Shown: one piece after another, positions 49,303-57,381 of the stretch | Layout: every line of letters starts with the position of its first letter | Numbering within the stretch: the first letter of the stretch is position 1 | From: Kibdelosporangium aridum | Lineage (GTDB): Bacteria; Actinomycetota; Actinomycetes; Mycobacteriales; Pseudonocardiaceae | Assembly: GCF_900176515.1 (NCBI RefSeq) | Contig: NZ_FWXV01000002.1 | Span: 1,860,001 to 1,924,000 of the forward strand | Length of the DNA stretch: 64,000 bases | Direction: 5' to 3' | Translations under genes and position numbers: made by a program | The notes under the pieces: model-generated | Database searches by the model: none | What the model was told of the DNA's origin: nothing | What the model saw: only the letters and a program-made list of their open reading frames with translations

Positions 49303-49357
49303 TTGACAGGGTCGCGATCGAGTGAGACATTGAAACAAACATAGCCGCTTTGTCTCA
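49303..49357 (+). promoter_or_regulatory. promoter/operator region of the mpaB-like gene
   Basis: TTGACA at 49303-49308 is a consensus -35 box; the -10 is not clear. TGAGACA (49323-49329) and TGTCTCA (49351-49357) form a perfect 7-bp inverted repeat with a 21-bp spacer. A near-direct copy, TGAAACA, at 49331-49337 lies between them. This looks like a regulator site overlapping the start of transcription. Confidence 0.5.
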
Positions 49358-49368
49358 GGGAGGTCTTG

Positions 49369-50307
49369 GTGCTGGTTTCGCGACTGCTCGACCTCGGCGA
49401 CCTCGCGATGATGGGCAACCTCAAGCGCGGTATCGCGCTGACCTGGGCGAAAGCCTTGAACGCCGACAAGCTGCCCGGCGAGCAGTACACCGGCCCGGCA
49501 GGCGATCCCGGGTTGTTCGGCCCGAAGTCGGTGATGTGGTACGTGCACGACGACCCGTCCGGGGTGGTCGGCGGCGTGATGGGGCTGATCCTCGGCTCAC
49601 TGCACGAGCCGACGATGCACGGCACGAACAAGCACTCGGTCTACAAGGACGACCCGCTCGGCAGGCTCGGCCGCACGGTCTCGTTCGTCAACACGATGTG
49701 CTGGGCCAGCACCCCGGTCGCCGAGAAAATGGTGCAGACCGTGCGGCGTATGCACAAACACGTGCACGGGACCATGCCCGACGGGCGCACGTACGACGCC
49801 TCGTCCTCCGAGGACCTGACGTGGACCGGCGTGACGCAGGCCTACGGGATCATCCAGGCACACCTGCGCTATCACCCGCGTCCGGTGTCCAAGGCGGACG
49901 TCGACCGGTACTACGCGGAGTACGCCGTGATCACCGAGATGCTCGGCGCGACCGACGTGCCCAAGACCGCGGCGGACGTCGAAGCCTACTTCGCCGAGAT
50001 GCGCCCGCAGCTGACGTTCTCCGAGGAAACCGCCGATGTGGTCCGCTTCTTCACCGGACCGATCGGCAAGACCGCGACCGCTCGCGCGGGCAGCAAACTG
50101 CTCAACAAGGCCGCGTTCGACCTGCTGCCGCCGTGGGCGAAAAAGCTGTACCGCCTGCCGGACAACCCGATCGACCAGATGATCACCCGGCGTTCCTTGC
50201 GGGTGCTGCTGCAGCTGTTGCGCGACAGCGTCGGTGAATCGCCGATCAAAACGCAGGCAGTCGAACGCGCGACGGCCCGCCCGGAGGTACTGTCACAGAC
50301 TGGATAG
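49369..50307 (+). CDS. oxygenase MpaB/DUF2236 family protein
   Basis: The 312-residue protein fits the DUF2236/MpaB family, whose members include latex-clearing protein-like and mycophenolic acid MpaB oxygenases. GDPGLFGPKSVMWYVHDDPS is the conserved N-terminal region; ligand candidates are the histidines in LHEPTMHGTNKHS and HKHVHGT. I choose GTG 49369 because GGGAGG lies 5 nt upstream; TTG 49366 would be too close. It is followed by the second DUF445 gene after 23 bp, so they form an operon. The substrate is unknown. Confidence 0.85.
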   Translation: MLVSRLLDLGDLAMMGNLKRGIALTWAKALNADKLPGEQYTGPAGDPGLFGPKSVMWYVHDDPSGVVGGVMGLILGSLHEPTMHGTNKHSVYKDDPLGRLGRTVSFVNTMCWASTPVAEKMVQTVRRMHKHVHGTMPDGRTYDASSSEDLTWTGVTQAYGIIQAHLRYHPRPVSKADVDRYYAEYAVITEMLGATDVPKTAADVEAYFAEMRPQLTFSEETADVVRFFTGPIGKTATARAGSKLLNKAAFDLLPPWAKKLYRLPDNPIDQMITRRSLRVLLQLLRDSVGESPIKTQAVERATARPEVLSQTG

Positions 50308-50330
50308 TGTCGTGACTCGGGGAGGCCATC

Positions 50331-51536
50331 CTGATTCCACAGTGGGTGGTCTACGTGTCGATGCCGTTCATCGCGGCGGTGATCGGCTACGTCACCAAGC
50401 GTGTCGCGATCGAGATGATGTACCGGCCGGTGGAGTTCGTCGGCGTCAAGGGCACGTTCATCGGCTGGCAGGGCGTCATCCCGCGCAACGCGCACCGGAT
50501 GGCCAGCGTGGCGATGGAACTGCTGACCACCAACCTGATCCGGCCGAAGGAGATCTTCGCGCGGCTGGACCCGCAACGCGTCGCGGAGGAACTGCGCGAG
50601 CCGCTGCTGCGCGCGGTCGAGGACGTCACCCGTGAGCTGATGGCGGAGTACCAGCCGCAGCTGTGGGAAATGCTGCCGGCGCAGGCACAGCAGCGGCTGA
50701 TCAAGCAGATCCAGGCGGACGCGCCGCGTGTGGTCGAGAAGCTGATGCGTGAGATCGCGGGCAACATCGAGGAAGTCCTCGACGTGCGCGATATGGCCGT
50801 GCGCAACCTGGTGCGCGACAAGGCTTTGCTCAACCGGCTGATCCGGGACGTCGCCCAGCCGGAGATGCGGTTCATCGCGCACTCGGGCATCTACTTCGGT
50901 TTCGTCATCGGCCTGGTGCAACTCGGCGCGTGGGCGCTGACGCACAGCCCGTGGATCATGCCGATCTTCGGTGGCCTGACCGGCTGGCTGACCGACTGGC
51001 TGGCGCTGAAGATGATCTTCTTCCCGCGGGAGCCGAAGAAGTTCCTGTTCTTCACGTGGCAAGGTATGTTCCAGCGCCGCCGGATGGAGGTCGCCCACGA
51101 CTACGGCGACCTGATCGCCCGCGAAGTGCTGACCGTGCAGAACGTCCTCGAAGCGGTGCTGACCGGACCGAAGTCCGACCGGCTGTTCGCGTTGGTCCAG
51201 CGCGAGGTGCAATGCGCGATCGACACCCAGGTCAGCCTGGTCAAGCCGCTGGTGGTGCTGACCGTCGGTTCGCGCCGGTACCAGGAGATGAAGAAGGTGG
51301 CCGCCAAGCGCGCGATCGAGTTGTTGCCCACCACGGTGAAACACGTCGAGGACTACGCCAGCAACGCGCTCGACGTCCGCAACACGATCATCACGCAGAT
51401 GCAGCAGCTCACCCCGATCCAGTACGAAGGCCTGCTGCGCCCGGCGTTCCGGCAGGACGAGTGGAAACTCATCGCGGTCGGCGCGGTGATCGGCTTCCTG
51501 GTCGGTGAACTGCAAGTGCTGCTCCTGCTGCACTGA
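50331..51536 (+). CDS. DUF445 membrane protein (paralogue B), probable CTG start
   Basis: This 401-residue protein is a close paralogue of the 47290-48474 product. It shares WVVYV.MPF.AA..GYVTKR, WQGV.PRNA.RM, GWLTDWLALKMIFFPRE and the end EYEGLLRP-type QYEGLLRPAFRQDEWKLIAVGA. The first in-frame ATG/GTG is GTG 50346, 21 nt from the only ribosome binding site (GGGGAGG, 50318-50324). CTG 50331 has 6-nt spacing to it and restores the residues (IPQWVVYV) that align with MADWVVYV in the paralogue. I therefore mark CTG as the start. It probably shares a transcript with the mpaB-like gene. Confidence 0.85.
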   Translation: MIPQWVVYVSMPFIAAVIGYVTKRVAIEMMYRPVEFVGVKGTFIGWQGVIPRNAHRMASVAMELLTTNLIRPKEIFARLDPQRVAEELREPLLRAVEDVTRELMAEYQPQLWEMLPAQAQQRLIKQIQADAPRVVEKLMREIAGNIEEVLDVRDMAVRNLVRDKALLNRLIRDVAQPEMRFIAHSGIYFGFVIGLVQLGAWALTHSPWIMPIFGGLTGWLTDWLALKMIFFPREPKKFLFFTWQGMFQRRRMEVAHDYGDLIAREVLTVQNVLEAVLTGPKSDRLFALVQREVQCAIDTQVSLVKPLVVLTVGSRRYQEMKKVAAKRAIELLPTTVKHVEDYASNALDVRNTIITQMQQLTPIQYEGLLRPAFRQDEWKLIAVGAVIGFLVGELQVLLLLH

Positions 51537-51542
51537 GCGCCG

Positions 51543-51558
51543 TGGCGGATAGCCGCCA
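51543..51558 (+). terminator. short hairpin after DUF445 paralogue B
   Basis: TGGCGG (51543-51548) and CCGCCA (51553-51558) form a 6-bp stem with a 4-nt loop, followed by GAATTCCTTGCC. It is a weak terminator candidate lying just after the stop codon and before the SDR gene. Confidence 0.4.
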
Positions 51559-51591
51559 GAATTCCTTGCCTCAGCAAGTTTTCATGGAGAC

Positions 51592-52323
51592 ATGAACACA
51601 AAAGTCGCCCTGATCACCGGGGGCAGCAGGGGAATCGGTGCGGCAACGGCGATCCGTCTCGCCCAGGACGGCGCCGACGTCGCGTTCACCTACCACCAGA
51701 GCAAGGAACGCGCGGCGGACGTCGTCGAGCAGATCAAGACAACCGGCCGCCGCGCACTGGCGATCCAAGCCGACAGCGCATCGCCCGAAGCGGTCAAAGA
51801 AGCGGTATCCCAGACCGTCGCCGAGTTCGGACGACTGGACATCCTGGTCAACAACGCGGGCACGGCAGCGTTCGCACCGATCACCGAACTGTCCATATCG
51901 GACTTCGACCACGTGGTCAACGTCAACGTGAAGGCCGCGTTCGTCGCCGCACAAGCCGCAGCCGCCCATCTGGGCCCGGACGGCCGGATCATCACGATCG
52001 GAAGTTGCGCGGCAACCCGCGTCACCGGTCCCGCGTACTCGCTGTACTCACTCAGCAAGACGGCTTTGATCGGCCTGAACAAGGGCTTGGCCCGGGATCT
52101 GGGGCCACGGGGGATCACCGCGAACCTGATCCACCCCGGCCCGATCGACACCGAGATGAACCCAGCCGACGGCCCGATGGCCGACGAGAACCGCGGCCAC
52201 GTGGCGCTGGGCAAATACGGCGAGGCATGGGACGTCGCCGCTATGGTTTCGTACCTCGCAGGTGAATCCGGCCGGTACGTCACCGGCGCGGAGATCGCCG
52301 TCGACGGCGGCTACACGACCTGA
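51592..52323 (+). CDS. SDR family oxidoreductase
   Basis: The 243-residue classical short-chain dehydrogenase has the NAD(P) motif TGGSRGIG (9-16), NNAG (87-90) and the catalytic S138, Y152-x3-K156. The C-terminal VAAMVSYLAGESGRYVTGAEIAVDGGYT is typical of FabG-like 3-oxoacyl reductases and sugar dehydrogenases. ATG 51592 has GGAG 4 nt upstream. It stands alone, and its substrate is unknown. Confidence 0.93.
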   Translation: MNTKVALITGGSRGIGAATAIRLAQDGADVAFTYHQSKERAADVVEQIKTTGRRALAIQADSASPEAVKEAVSQTVAEFGRLDILVNNAGTAAFAPITELSISDFDHVVNVNVKAAFVAAQAAAAHLGPDGRIITIGSCAATRVTGPAYSLYSLSKTALIGLNKGLARDLGPRGITANLIHPGPIDTEMNPADGPMADENRGHVALGKYGEAWDVAAMVSYLAGESGRYVTGAEIAVDGGYTT

Positions 52324-52456
52324 CCGGGACAAAGTCCTGAGCTACTTGGGGACACGGTCACTGGCGAGCCGGGAGTCGCGGCGCTGGTTGGGTGTCTCGG
52401 TGACGCTCTTGTTTCGGGTTCTTGAAAAGAATTGCAGGGAGCCACTCAGAGGGAGG

Positions 52457-52476
52457 GGCTTTCACCAAGGAAAGCC
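52457..52476. terminator. hairpin downstream of the SDR gene
   Basis: GGCTTTC (52457-52463) and GAAAGCC (52470-52476) form a perfect 7-bp stem with a 6-nt loop in the 236-bp gap between the SDR gene and the T7SS cluster. It may terminate one or both convergent transcripts. Confidence 0.45.
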
Positions 52477-52517
52477 ATCCGAACCACCGTCCCGCTACGG
52501 CCACCGATCTTGACGAA

Positions 52518-52540
52518 CCCCCGCCGGGGAACGGCGGGGG
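52518..52540. terminator. GC-rich terminator hairpin between SDR gene and T7SS cluster
   Basis: CCCCCGCCG (52518-52526) and CGGCGGGGG (52532-52540) form a perfect 9-bp stem with a 5-nt loop, 20 bp after the end of the T7SS cluster. The + side is followed by CATCTCCTTT. It probably ends the cluster transcript. Otherwise the gap 52324-52559 shows nothing clear. Confidence 0.65.
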
Positions 52541-52559
52541 CATCTCCTTTGGCGAGGGG

Positions 52560-54050
52560 CTAGGCGCCTGCGGCTTCGCGGGCATCCTCGCGACCATCGT
52601 CCGCCTTGGTCGCCTCGTTCGCCATCTGGCTGAACGAAGCACCAAAAGCACCAAGCGGGATCTGCATGCCGCCGACGCTCACCATGTAACTCGGTTCGCG
52701 GACGTTCTTCGCGGTCTCCAACGCGTGCATGACCTCATTGCTGTGCTTGTTGCCGAACAGTTTGCGGGCGATGTCCGCGATTGCCTGCTGTGGCAAGCGG
52801 TTGAGCTCGTTGATCGGCCGCATCAGTTGTTCCTGATTGCGGTAGCCGCCCTTTGTCCACGCGGCCCAGGAACTTTCCGGGACTGCCTTGGGCGGAGGCA
52901 TGTTCGGCATCGTGTCCGCCCGCTTCGGCGGTGGCGGTGGCGGGTCTTCGACCTTGGGCGTCGTGCTCGATGTCGACGTGCCTGCGGGTGCTGTGTCCTG
53001 CCGCTTGGGCGGCGGTGGCGGGGTTCCGTCGGCGGGCAGCGAGTTCGACCGGGGCGGCGGAGTTGGCGTTGGGTCTGGGGTCTTGGGTGGCGGCACGGCC
53101 AAGTCGGGCGGCGCGGTGTCCGAACGCTTGGGCGGTGGCGGTGCGGAGGAGCTGGGGGAGGTCTTGAACGGTGGCAGGTTCGCCAGGTCGTCCGACGGGT
53201 TCTTCCAGCTGCCGCCCGGCCGCCATGGGTTACGCCGTGCCGCGTCGGCGAAGCGTTCCATCCGCTTGGCGACGTCGGCCATGTACTGGGACAGGTCCGC
53301 CATCCGCTTGGACATCCGCCCGACGATGCCGGTCAGCTTCGAGATCAACTTGGCGATCTTCGCCGCTGTCGACGCGGCCAAACCGATTGCCGTGGCGATG
53401 AAACCGGCGATCGACGCACCGAAGGTGAAGAACGCCGCCGCCACCGCGGCCAGCGCTCCGGCGACCAGGCCGCCGATCAGCGTGGCGATGATGTCCCGGA
53501 CCAGCGCACGAGTCGCGGCGACGGCCACGCCCATGTTCACCGTCGTGTCCGAGGCGCCGGACACGATTTCCCCGTAGGACTGCAGTTCCTCGGACAGGTC
53601 CTGCATGCTCTTGCGGAACTTGTCGGCGGCCTCGCCTTTCCAGCCCGCGACCGCGGCCAGTGCCTGGTCGTGTTCCGCCGCGTACTGCTTGAACTTCGCG
53701 GCCTCCATCTGGATCAGGGCCGCGTTGGCCTTGATCGCGTCCGGATCGCCCATCAGCAGGTCCAACGGTTCACGCAGGAAGCCGATGTGTTCGATCAGCC
53801 AGCCGACACCGGCCGCGAACACCGTTCCCAGCGGGTCGAGCACCATGCCGAGGACGTCAAGGCCGACGGTGACGCTCGCGACCGCGATCTGGGCGGCGTC
53901 GTTCTCGCCTTCCTTCTTGATCGCGCCGACCAGTTCGGAGAACGACTCGACGATGCCGCCGCCGGCGAACTTGTTCTCGTCGTCGAGCCGGAAGTTCGAG
54001 TACTCGTAGGCCTCCCTGACCTCTTCCTCGGTCTTCGCCTCAGTACTCAC
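52560..54050 (-). CDS. WXG-domain T7SS substrate with Pro-rich repeats (CpnT N-domain-like)
   Basis: The 496-residue protein has a helical WXG100-like region (to about 180) with W137-K-G139, and a long hydrophobic block (about 185-245). A Pro-rich segment with three to four PPPPKR-x-DT-x-P repeats follows, and then a C-terminal domain (about 410-496) containing MVSVGGMQIPLG. This build resembles secreted T7SS effectors such as the N-terminal part of CpnT. No toxin motif is recognised in the C-terminal domain. It overlaps the EspC-like gene by four bases. Confidence 0.8.
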   Translation of the reverse strand: MSTEAKTEEEVREAYEYSNFRLDDENKFAGGGIVESFSELVGAIKKEGENDAAQIAVASVTVGLDVLGMVLDPLGTVFAAGVGWLIEHIGFLREPLDLLMGDPDAIKANAALIQMEAAKFKQYAAEHDQALAAVAGWKGEAADKFRKSMQDLSEELQSYGEIVSGASDTTVNMGVAVAATRALVRDIIATLIGGLVAGALAAVAAAFFTFGASIAGFIATAIGLAASTAAKIAKLISKLTGIVGRMSKRMADLSQYMADVAKRMERFADAARRNPWRPGGSWKNPSDDLANLPPFKTSPSSSAPPPPKRSDTAPPDLAVPPPKTPDPTPTPPPRSNSLPADGTPPPPPKRQDTAPAGTSTSSTTPKVEDPPPPPPKRADTMPNMPPPKAVPESSWAAWTKGGYRNQEQLMRPINELNRLPQQAIADIARKLFGNKHSNEVMHALETAKNVREPSYMVSVGGMQIPLGAFGASFSQMANEATKADDGREDAREAAGA

Positions 54051-54358
54051 TGGTTGCCCCCGAAGTTGTTGTTCGCGAGGAAGGTGTCGTTGTCGGCGTA
54101 CGCCTGCGCGGAGTTGTCCACGCCGGTCGCGGCGTCCCGGATGCTGTTCGCGCCCTTCTCCAGCGCGGCGCTCGCGTCACCGGTGGCCTTGCGCGCGCCG
54201 ATGGAGAACAGCTGGCCGACGATGCCCCATGTGGTCACGTTGTAGCTGACGCCACGCACCACGTTGGCCGACGAGTTCACCTTGTCGGCGGTGTCCCGCA
54301 ACGCCTTCGCGAAGGCACGCAGTTCGTCGTCGACGACTGCGAAGCTCTGATCAGGCAC
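54047..54358 (-). CDS. EspC-like small T7SS substrate
   Basis: The 103-residue protein has the small helical-hairpin WXG/EspC layout: helix 1, a turn with W44-G-I, helix 2 (ASAALEKGANSIRDAATGVDN), then the export motif YxxxD (Y87-A-D-N-D91). Such proteins pair with a partner and are exported through the ESX channel. GTG 54358 is the start. It lies between the larger WXG-protein gene and the YbaB-like gene. Confidence 0.82.
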   Translation of the reverse strand: MPDQSFAVVDDELRAFAKALRDTADKVNSSANVVRGVSYNVTTWGIVGQLFSIGARKATGDASAALEKGANSIRDAATGVDNSAQAYADNDTFLANNNFGGNQ

Positions 54359-54373
54359 GGTGTTCTCCCAACG

Positions 54374-54886
54374 TCACCAAGGCTGCTCGAAGTCGTCGTC
54401 GTCCTGTGTGGATGGACGGCGGGGTGGCCGCGGTGGCGCGGCAGGCGGAGGTGGAGACGGAGGCGGTGTGGACGGCTGGGGAGGCTCGTCGATGTCGTCC
54501 ACTCCGGGCAGGCCGTCGACTGGCGCGTCGGAGACGTGTTCGGGTGGTGGCGGCAGGAATTCCTGCAACATCCGCATCGCGTCCGTGCCCTCGGCAACCG
54601 GAGCGAATGCCTGGGCAACGCGGTGGGCGGCCTCCCGCTGCGCTTCCGCGGCAACACGCATGATGATCCCCGCCAGCTCGGCTGGCGGATACCGTGTGGT
54701 CGACGGCGCAAGCTGCAGGTCCTGCAGCGCACCGGTCGGGCCGACGGTCACGCGCACGCCACCGTCCGGCGACGTGGCGGTCGCGCCGGAGGCGGCGATG
54801 TTCTGCTGCAGGTCCGCCGACTTGCGTTGGAGGTCGGCGATCCGGGCCTCGAACCCGGCCATCCAGTCGTTGATCGCTTCGGTCAC
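54374..54886 (-). CDS. YbaB/EbfC-family protein (EspL-like)
   Basis: The 170-residue protein has the YbaB/EbfC fold: an N-terminal helix (WMAGFEARIADLQRKSADLQQ), a beta region with VRVTVGPTGALQDLQLAP, and a helix, then a Pro-rich acidic tail ending DDDDFEQPW. YbaB proteins bind DNA, but mycobacterial EspL, a YbaB-like ESX-1 component, sits in an ESX locus. The neighbours here (EspC-like and EspG) make an EspL-like T7SS role more likely than a general nucleoid role. Confidence 0.8.
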   Translation of the reverse strand: MTEAINDWMAGFEARIADLQRKSADLQQNIAASGATATSPDGGVRVTVGPTGALQDLQLAPSTTRYPPAELAGIIMRVAAEAQREAAHRVAQAFAPVAEGTDAMRMLQEFLPPPPEHVSDAPVDGLPGVDDIDEPPQPSTPPPSPPPPAAPPRPPRRPSTQDDDDFEQPW

Positions 54887-54898
54887 CAGGTCTCGCTT

Positions 54899-55654
54899 TC
54901 AGGCTGCGCGCAGCAGTTCGTCGATACGGTTTGCGATCCGGTCGGCACCGGCGGGCGCGATGCTGACCCACGTCCCGTCGTGCACCATCAGGTAGCGCCC
55001 GGCACCAGTGTCGAACCACGTGATCATGGTCTTGGACCGGGTTCGCCGGCTGGCACGCATGCTGGTCGCCCTGCTGGCGGTGGTGACGCCGAACTGTCCA
55101 CCTCGGACACGACGGTTGGCCAGCTCGAGCAGTTCCCTCGCGTCGTGCTCGCTGACCCCGTTGCGCACCAGGATGCTGCGCTCGTCGTCATCGCCGAACG
55201 GATCGTCGTCGTCGCCGTCGATCGCCCGCTGCACGGCCTGATGCGGCACGGAAATCGCGCTGCCGGTGCCGGGCTCCCCGACAGGTAGAACGTCCACAAT
55301 GGAACGAGGTAGTGACGTGTGGCGGATGGCCGTGAACGACACGATGTCGTCTTCGACCGTGGCCAGCACTCCTTGACTGCCGTCGGACGCGGCCAAACCC
55401 CGGATCGGGCCGTCGGCGAACCCGACGGTGTCCACCGACACCGTCGGTGCGGCCAGCACCCGCAGCAACTCGGGCAAGCGACCGCGCAGCAAACCTCTGT
55501 CCGCCAATGCGTCGAGAGCTTCGGTACGCATCCTGTCGCGCTCGCTCATCGTCGTGCCGTTGCTGGGTACGTCGATCGGATACGGCATGCGCCCGAGTTC
55601 GAGGTGTTCCCACAGGAAGTCGAATTCCCGCGCGGACACGCTGAAGTCCGTCAC
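54899..55654 (-). CDS. EspG-family T7SS chaperone
   Basis: The 251-residue protein fits the EspG family, cytosolic chaperones that hold PE/PPE pairs before export. It starts with the typical FSVSAREFDFLWEHLELGRMPYPI, and has a beta-rich core and a C-terminal region with the ending TWVSIAPAGADRIANRIDELL. It overlaps the PPE-like gene by four bases, placing it next to its probable client. GTG 55654 is the start. Confidence 0.88.
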   Translation of the reverse strand: MTDFSVSAREFDFLWEHLELGRMPYPIDVPSNGTTMSERDRMRTEALDALADRGLLRGRLPELLRVLAAPTVSVDTVGFADGPIRGLAASDGSQGVLATVEDDIVSFTAIRHTSLPRSIVDVLPVGEPGTGSAISVPHQAVQRAIDGDDDDPFGDDDERSILVRNGVSEHDARELLELANRRVRGGQFGVTTASRATSMRASRRTRSKTMITWFDTGAGRYLMVHDGTWVSIAPAGADRIANRIDELLRAA

Positions 55655-57381
55655 GAATCCTGCCGTTCTTCCCTGTGCTGCTTGGCTGTCTTCTCACCGA
55701 TGACGAGCGGCACCATCCGGCCAGGCTCCTCGACGATCTTCTCACCGGTGGCGTACTTGGAGCGGTGCTCCTTGTCCTCCTCGCCGCGCTGCGCGCCACC
55801 CATCGGACCCATGCCCATCCCAGGTGCGCCTGCAGCGCCAGCCCGAGCCGCAGCGGCATTGTTTCCGCCGCGCATCGCCGCTTCCTCGGCAGCGTAAGCA
55901 CCGATACCTGCGGCACCGCCGGGTGAACTGAAGCCGGCACCGCCACCCATGCCACGAGGCACGAACCCACCGCTGCTCGCACCGCCAGTGGGAATACCGC
56001 CGCCGGCGTAGTTCAGGCGTGGTGCGTTGGGATCCCCGGTCAGAGGGGAGAAGAAATTCGGCACCTTCGGCGGCACGTAACCAGGAGGCGTGGTTCCTGG
56101 CGTGTAGCTCGGAGGCATGGTCGGGTTCTTCGACCCGGTGAGGTTCGGGTTGTACGGCGTGTACGTCCCACCGGGCAGGTTGGGGTTGGGCGGGGTGTAG
56201 TTGACGCCGCGGTGCGTGGAGTCGTTGGGATAGCCACCGCCGGTTCCCGGAATCGTCGGCGGGGTGTAACCGGACGTGCTGGTGCCGAGGTTGGGAACGT
56301 CGGGCACCTGGATGTTCGGTGGCGTGTACGACTGTGGACTGTTGAAATTGGACGGTCCGGCCGACGCGGCCGCCGGGTTGTACCCGAAACCGCCCTGCGG
56401 AACACCGCCACCACCACCGGGAACGCCACCAGGGACACCAGTGGGGACACCACCGCCGGGGGCACCACCGCCGCTGAACCCGCTCGGAGAACTGATGGGT
56501 GTTCCGGACTGGCCCGTCGGCACGCCTCCAGCGGACATCGCCATCATCGCGCCATCGGGACCAGACGACGTCGGGGCTCCCGTCGCGGTGGCCATTGGCG
56601 AACGCATCATCAGGCCGTTCATCGCGCTGCTGTCATCGGACGTCGCGTCCGGCGGGACGACGAACCGTGGAGTCGTCTGGTCAACGGACCGAGACTCGTT
56701 CTCCATCTCGGTCATCACCCGGACAGCCTGCTCATGCGCGGCACGTGACTGCTCGCTGGCGACCTGAACGTCCTTGGCAGCGGCCATGAAACCGGCGAGG
56801 CCACCCGAGCGGAAGCCCTGCTCCAGCATCGCCCGGTAGTCGAACTCGAGTGGCTCGGGCATCGAAGCCTTCGCGCGTTCGGTGGCCAGCCCCTGGTCCG
56901 CGATCCGGGTTCCCATGTACTGCGAGGTCTGCGCCGCGTCGCCGCCCCAGGTCGCGAGCTTCAGCGTGGACTCGCGGGCCATCTGGGCGCCGACGCCGGT
57001 CCAGCCCGATTCGGTGCTGCGGATCGCCTCGTCCATGGCGCGGGAGTTCTCCGCCATCATGTTGCCGAGGTCGGTCCACTCCTTGGCCAGCGCGTACGCC
57101 TCGGCCGGGTTGTTGTTGGTGTGCACCGATTCGTACAGCTGCCGGTGCGGCACGCCCGCCCAGTTGCCGGACTCGGTGATCACACGGTCCTCGCCCAGCG
57201 AGACGTTGTCGTCCAGCTTGTTCGCCGCGTTGTCGATCCTGATCTGGTCGAACAACCGGCCGAGGTCGCCGAAGAGCCCTTCACGGCCAGGGTTGGCCTG
57301 GTCGGACACCGGTGCGTCGAAGGTGTCGTAGCGCTCGAACTCGTCCTGGTCGAACCCGCTGTGGTGCCGATCGTCCGCCAT
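55651..57381 (-). CDS. PPE-like T7SS substrate with Gly/Pro-rich tail
   Basis: The 576-residue protein has an N-terminal PPE-like helical domain (about 60-230): NWAGVPHRQLYESVHTNNNP, AYALAKEWTDLG and W127-T-G129 are PPE-domain-like. The rest is Gly/Pro-rich with repeated YTPPN and GGGAPGGGVP-type segments, then a charged C-terminus (EERQDS). I start at ATG 57381 (MADDRHHSGFD); longer frames run into the upstream gene. It shares TGATG with the gene before it, so the two form a PE/PPE-like pair, with the EspG gene after it. Confidence 0.82.
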   Translation of the reverse strand: MADDRHHSGFDQDEFERYDTFDAPVSDQANPGREGLFGDLGRLFDQIRIDNAANKLDDNVSLGEDRVITESGNWAGVPHRQLYESVHTNNNPAEAYALAKEWTDLGNMMAENSRAMDEAIRSTESGWTGVGAQMARESTLKLATWGGDAAQTSQYMGTRIADQGLATERAKASMPEPLEFDYRAMLEQGFRSGGLAGFMAAAKDVQVASEQSRAAHEQAVRVMTEMENESRSVDQTTPRFVVPPDATSDDSSAMNGLMMRSPMATATGAPTSSGPDGAMMAMSAGGVPTGQSGTPISSPSGFSGGGAPGGGVPTGVPGGVPGGGGGVPQGGFGYNPAAASAGPSNFNSPQSYTPPNIQVPDVPNLGTSTSGYTPPTIPGTGGGYPNDSTHRGVNYTPPNPNLPGGTYTPYNPNLTGSKNPTMPPSYTPGTTPPGYVPPKVPNFFSPLTGDPNAPRLNYAGGGIPTGGASSGGFVPRGMGGGAGFSSPGGAAGIGAYAAEEAAMRGGNNAAAARAGAAGAPGMGMGPMGGAQRGEEDKEHRSKYATGEKIVEEPGRMVPLVIGEKTAKQHREERQDS

